Source: Caryophanales bacterium (GTDB lineage: Bacteria; Bacillota_I; Bacilli_A; RFN20; CAG-826). Taken from it: 6,500 bases of DNA. Location of the stretch: NCBI GenBank assembly GCA_028723545.1, contig JAQYER010000035.1, positions 1 through 6,500 on the forward strand. The letters run 5' to 3'. Both the position numbers and the translations under genes were made by a program. Numbering within the stretch: the stretch's first letter is position 1; each line of letters opens with the position of its first letter. The notes beneath the pieces are model-generated. The model saw only the letters and a list, made by a program, of their open reading frames with translations. It ran no database searches and had not been told where the DNA came from. Below are positions 4,896 to 6,500 of this stretch, one piece after another.

Positions 4896-6500
4896 TTATT
4901 TCATCTCCTTGAAATTAATTTTTTCTAATTCTTTTGGGTCTGGTAATTTACCTATTTGGCGAAGGTTTTGGAATGTATATATTAATCCAACTTTCTCGCT
5001 TCTTGATATTCCATATATAAATACATCTATACCCGCTAATTTGTTAACTACTTCACGTAAATATTTTTGATTTGATTTAATATTTGTTTTCTTGACTAAT
5101 CGATCAAAATTATATTCAAGAATCAATACATCTTTTGTGGCAATAATTGGTTTTCCATCTCTTAATAGCGAAGCAATATTTGAATATTTTTTATTGATGA
5201 CTAAATTAGTTAATTCTGACCATTTATTTCCTAATGATGTTCTTAATTCTTTATTACCACCAGTCATCAATTTAAGAATAGTGTCATTATCTAATTGATA
5301 AAGTTCTCCATCATTTTCTAATTCAATTGCTGGAGAATTTGATTCTTCAAGCATCCAAGCTGGAATGCTAGGAGCGTCTTCTTTAACAACTGTTTGTTGG
5401 ACTTTTTCTTCTTTCTTTGGCTGGATAATTTCTTTTTTGCTAGTTTTTGGTTTTGATATAACAATTTCTTCTTTAATTTGTTCATCTTGTTGCTCTTCAA
5501 CACCAACACTACAAAGTTTTAAAATTGTAACTTCAAATAATGTTTTTACATTATCAACATATTTAAAATCATTTTGAGTTTTTAATAATATTGACATCAT
5601 ATCATTACATGATTTGATAGATAAATAATTGCCTAATTCAAGTGCGTCTTTTTCACTTAATAACATTAATTCATTATCATCATTAGTGATTTTCAAAATT
5701 AATACATCTTTCAATATATTTAATAAATCAAGATTTAATCTTTTTAAATCCACTCCACCGATAAAAAATCCATTGATTAATTTTAAACATCTTGAAGCAT
5801 CGTTTTGAAGAATTGATTTTAATAAATCAATCTTTTCTTCTTTAGATGTTAATCCGAATAAAGTATATACATCATCTTCGTTAAGGGTATTACCTGAATA
5901 CGCTAAAACTTGATCTAGAATTGATAAAGCATCACGCATTCCTCCATCCGCTAATGAAATTATTGCGTTTAATGCTTCATCTTCATATTCAATTCCTTCG
6001 CTTTGAAGAACTATTTCTAATCTATTAGCGATATCAGCATCGCTTACTTTAGTAAAATCATATCTTTGGCATCTAGATAAAATAGTTGGAAGGATATTGT
6101 GTGGTTCGGTAGTCGCTAAAATAAAGATGACATGTGCAGGTGGTTCTTCAAGCGTTTTTAATAAGGCGTTGAACGCACTAGTCGTCATCATATGAACTTC
6201 ATCAATGATATATACTTTATATCTTCCTTCAATTGGAAGGTAATTAACTTTATTAATTAAATCACGAACTTGTTCAACACCATTATTTGATGCAGCGTCG
6301 ATTTCAATAACATCTGGGTGTGAACCATTAATAATTTCCTTACAAGATTCACATTCATTACATTGATGTCCGATTCCTTGTTCACAATTCAATGCTTTAG
6401 CGAGTAGCTTCGCCATTGTGGTTTTACCAGTTCCTCTAGGACCACAAAAAAGATAAGCGTGCGCTACTTTGTTATTTTCTAATGCATTTTTAAGAGTTTT
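4896..6500 (-). CDS. dnaX: DNA polymerase III subunit tau (DnaX), N-terminus outside window
   Basis: The ATPase core of the clamp loader, tying it to the polymerase through the tau C-terminus. The frame is open to the right edge; 534 residues are visible, and perhaps 20 N-terminal residues are missing. The ATG at 6414-6416 lies just after the P-loop and cannot be the start. In visible numbering: HAYLFCGPRGTGKTT with an intact Walker A (20-28), four zinc-binding Cys (39, 47, 50, 53), the AASNNGV motif, Walker B IIDEVH (98-103), the sensor-1/arginine-finger SRC (142-144) and the sensor-2 region GGMRDALSILDQ (186-197). The collar extends to about 333, followed by a Lys/Glu/Gln-rich linker (about 334-393) and a tau-type C-terminal domain to 534. 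The complete downstream frame argues for tau as the main product. It is the first visible gene of the train and ends 1 nt before ybaB. Confidence 0.97.
   Translation of the reverse strand, partial: KTLKNALENNKVAHAYLFCGPRGTGKTTMAKLLAKALNCEQGIGHQCNECESCKEIINGSHPDVIEIDAASNNGVEQVRDLINKVNYLPIEGRYKVYIIDEVHMMTTSAFNALLKTLEEPPAHVIFILATTEPHNILPTILSRCQRYDFTKVSDADIANRLEIVLQSEGIEYEDEALNAIISLADGGMRDALSILDQVLAYSGNTLNEDDVYTLFGLTSKEEKIDLLKSILQNDASRCLKLINGFFIGGVDLKRLNLDLLNILKDVLILKITNDDNELMLLSEKDALELGNYLSIKSCNDMMSILLKTQNDFKYVDNVKTLFEVTILKLCSVGVEEQQDEQIKEEIVISKPKTSKKEIIQPKKEEKVQQTVVKEDAPSIPAWMLEESNSPAIELENDGELYQLDNDTILKLMTGGNKELRTSLGNKWSELTNLVINKKYSNIASLLRDGKPIIATKDVLILEYNFDRLVKKTNIKSNQKYLREVVNKLAGIDVFIYGISRSEKVGLIYTFQNLRQIGKLPDPKELEKINFKEMK
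4905..4910 (-). promoter_or_regulatory. Shine-Dalgarno of ybaB, inside the dnaX 3' end
   Basis: AAGGAG on the minus strand, 10 nt before the ybaB ATG. It encodes a Lys-Glu pair near the DnaX C-terminus (KEMK, then stop) and mirrors the ricT site in both sequence and spacing. Confidence 0.8.

Noticed and set aside
5318..5509. Minus-strand 63-codon ORF in the +1 frame of the dnaX linker, very Lys/Leu/Gln-rich.
   Set aside because: It overlaps the low-complexity linker, where the A-rich sequence leaves alternative frames open. The zero frame continues intact through it.
6414..6416. ATG as a possible dnaX start.
   Set aside because: The upstream frame codes the Walker A motif and HAYLFCG without a stop to the window edge, so the gene begins outside the window.
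1..6500. Search for tRNA/rRNA genes, CRISPR repeats, insertion-sequence ends, riboswitches and promoters.
   Set aside because: The window is coding almost end to end, and no regularly spaced repeats, terminal inverted repeats or cloverleaf-like segments were seen. Promoter-like hexamers in such AT-rich coding DNA are expected by chance.

Overview
The window is a stretch of low-GC (by eye about 30% G+C), very tightly packed bacterial chromosome. The standard code is sufficient: every Trp codon seen is TGG, and stops are TAA seven times and TAG once. Gene order and protein types point to Bacillota/Bacilli or a Mollicutes-like relative (for example an uncultured gut lineage of reduced genome size). 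This assignment is inferred from synteny, AT-richness, Asn/Lys-rich protein composition and Firmicutes-type proteins (RicT with PSP1 domain, type II Tmk, C4-zinc RecR). I cannot name a species.

Layout: at the left edge is the 3' end of a plus-strand gene (1-422) that looks like the C-terminus of a YfhO-family membrane protein. All the rest (425-6500) is one minus-strand gene train. In transcription order, from the right edge to the left, it is dnaX (5' end outside the window), ybaB, recR, tmk, holB, ricT (yaaT), rsmI. Junctions range from a 1-nt overlap to an 11-nt gap, so a single operon is very likely. The train ends in an AT-rich hairpin (413-438) built from the overlapping 3' regions of rsmI and the convergent yfhO-like gene, followed on the minus strand by a U-rich tract.

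Function: dnaX (tau) and holB (delta prime) are two subunits of the same DNA polymerase III clamp loader. tmk supplies dTDP for dTTP synthesis. recR (with RecO/RecF elsewhere) and YbaB concern DNA repair and nucleoid binding. ricT is a partner of RNase Y in mRNA maturation, and rsmI methylates 16S rRNA. The order matches the well-known dnaX-recR-tmk-holB-yaaT-rsmI neighbourhood of Bacillus subtilis, but the intervening genes found there (yaaL, bofA, yaaQ/darA, yaaR, yabA, yabB, yazA) are absent.

I found no previously undescribed system, mobile element, CRISPR array, tRNA/rRNA gene or riboswitch. No gene-free stretch exceeds about a dozen bases. The points worth a second look are the long Asn/Lys-rich tail on RicT, the degenerate ATP site and SRT (instead of SRC) motif in HolB, the hairpin shared by two convergent genes, the in-phase tmk/holB junction, and a tmk start that should probably be moved to the ATG at 3984.
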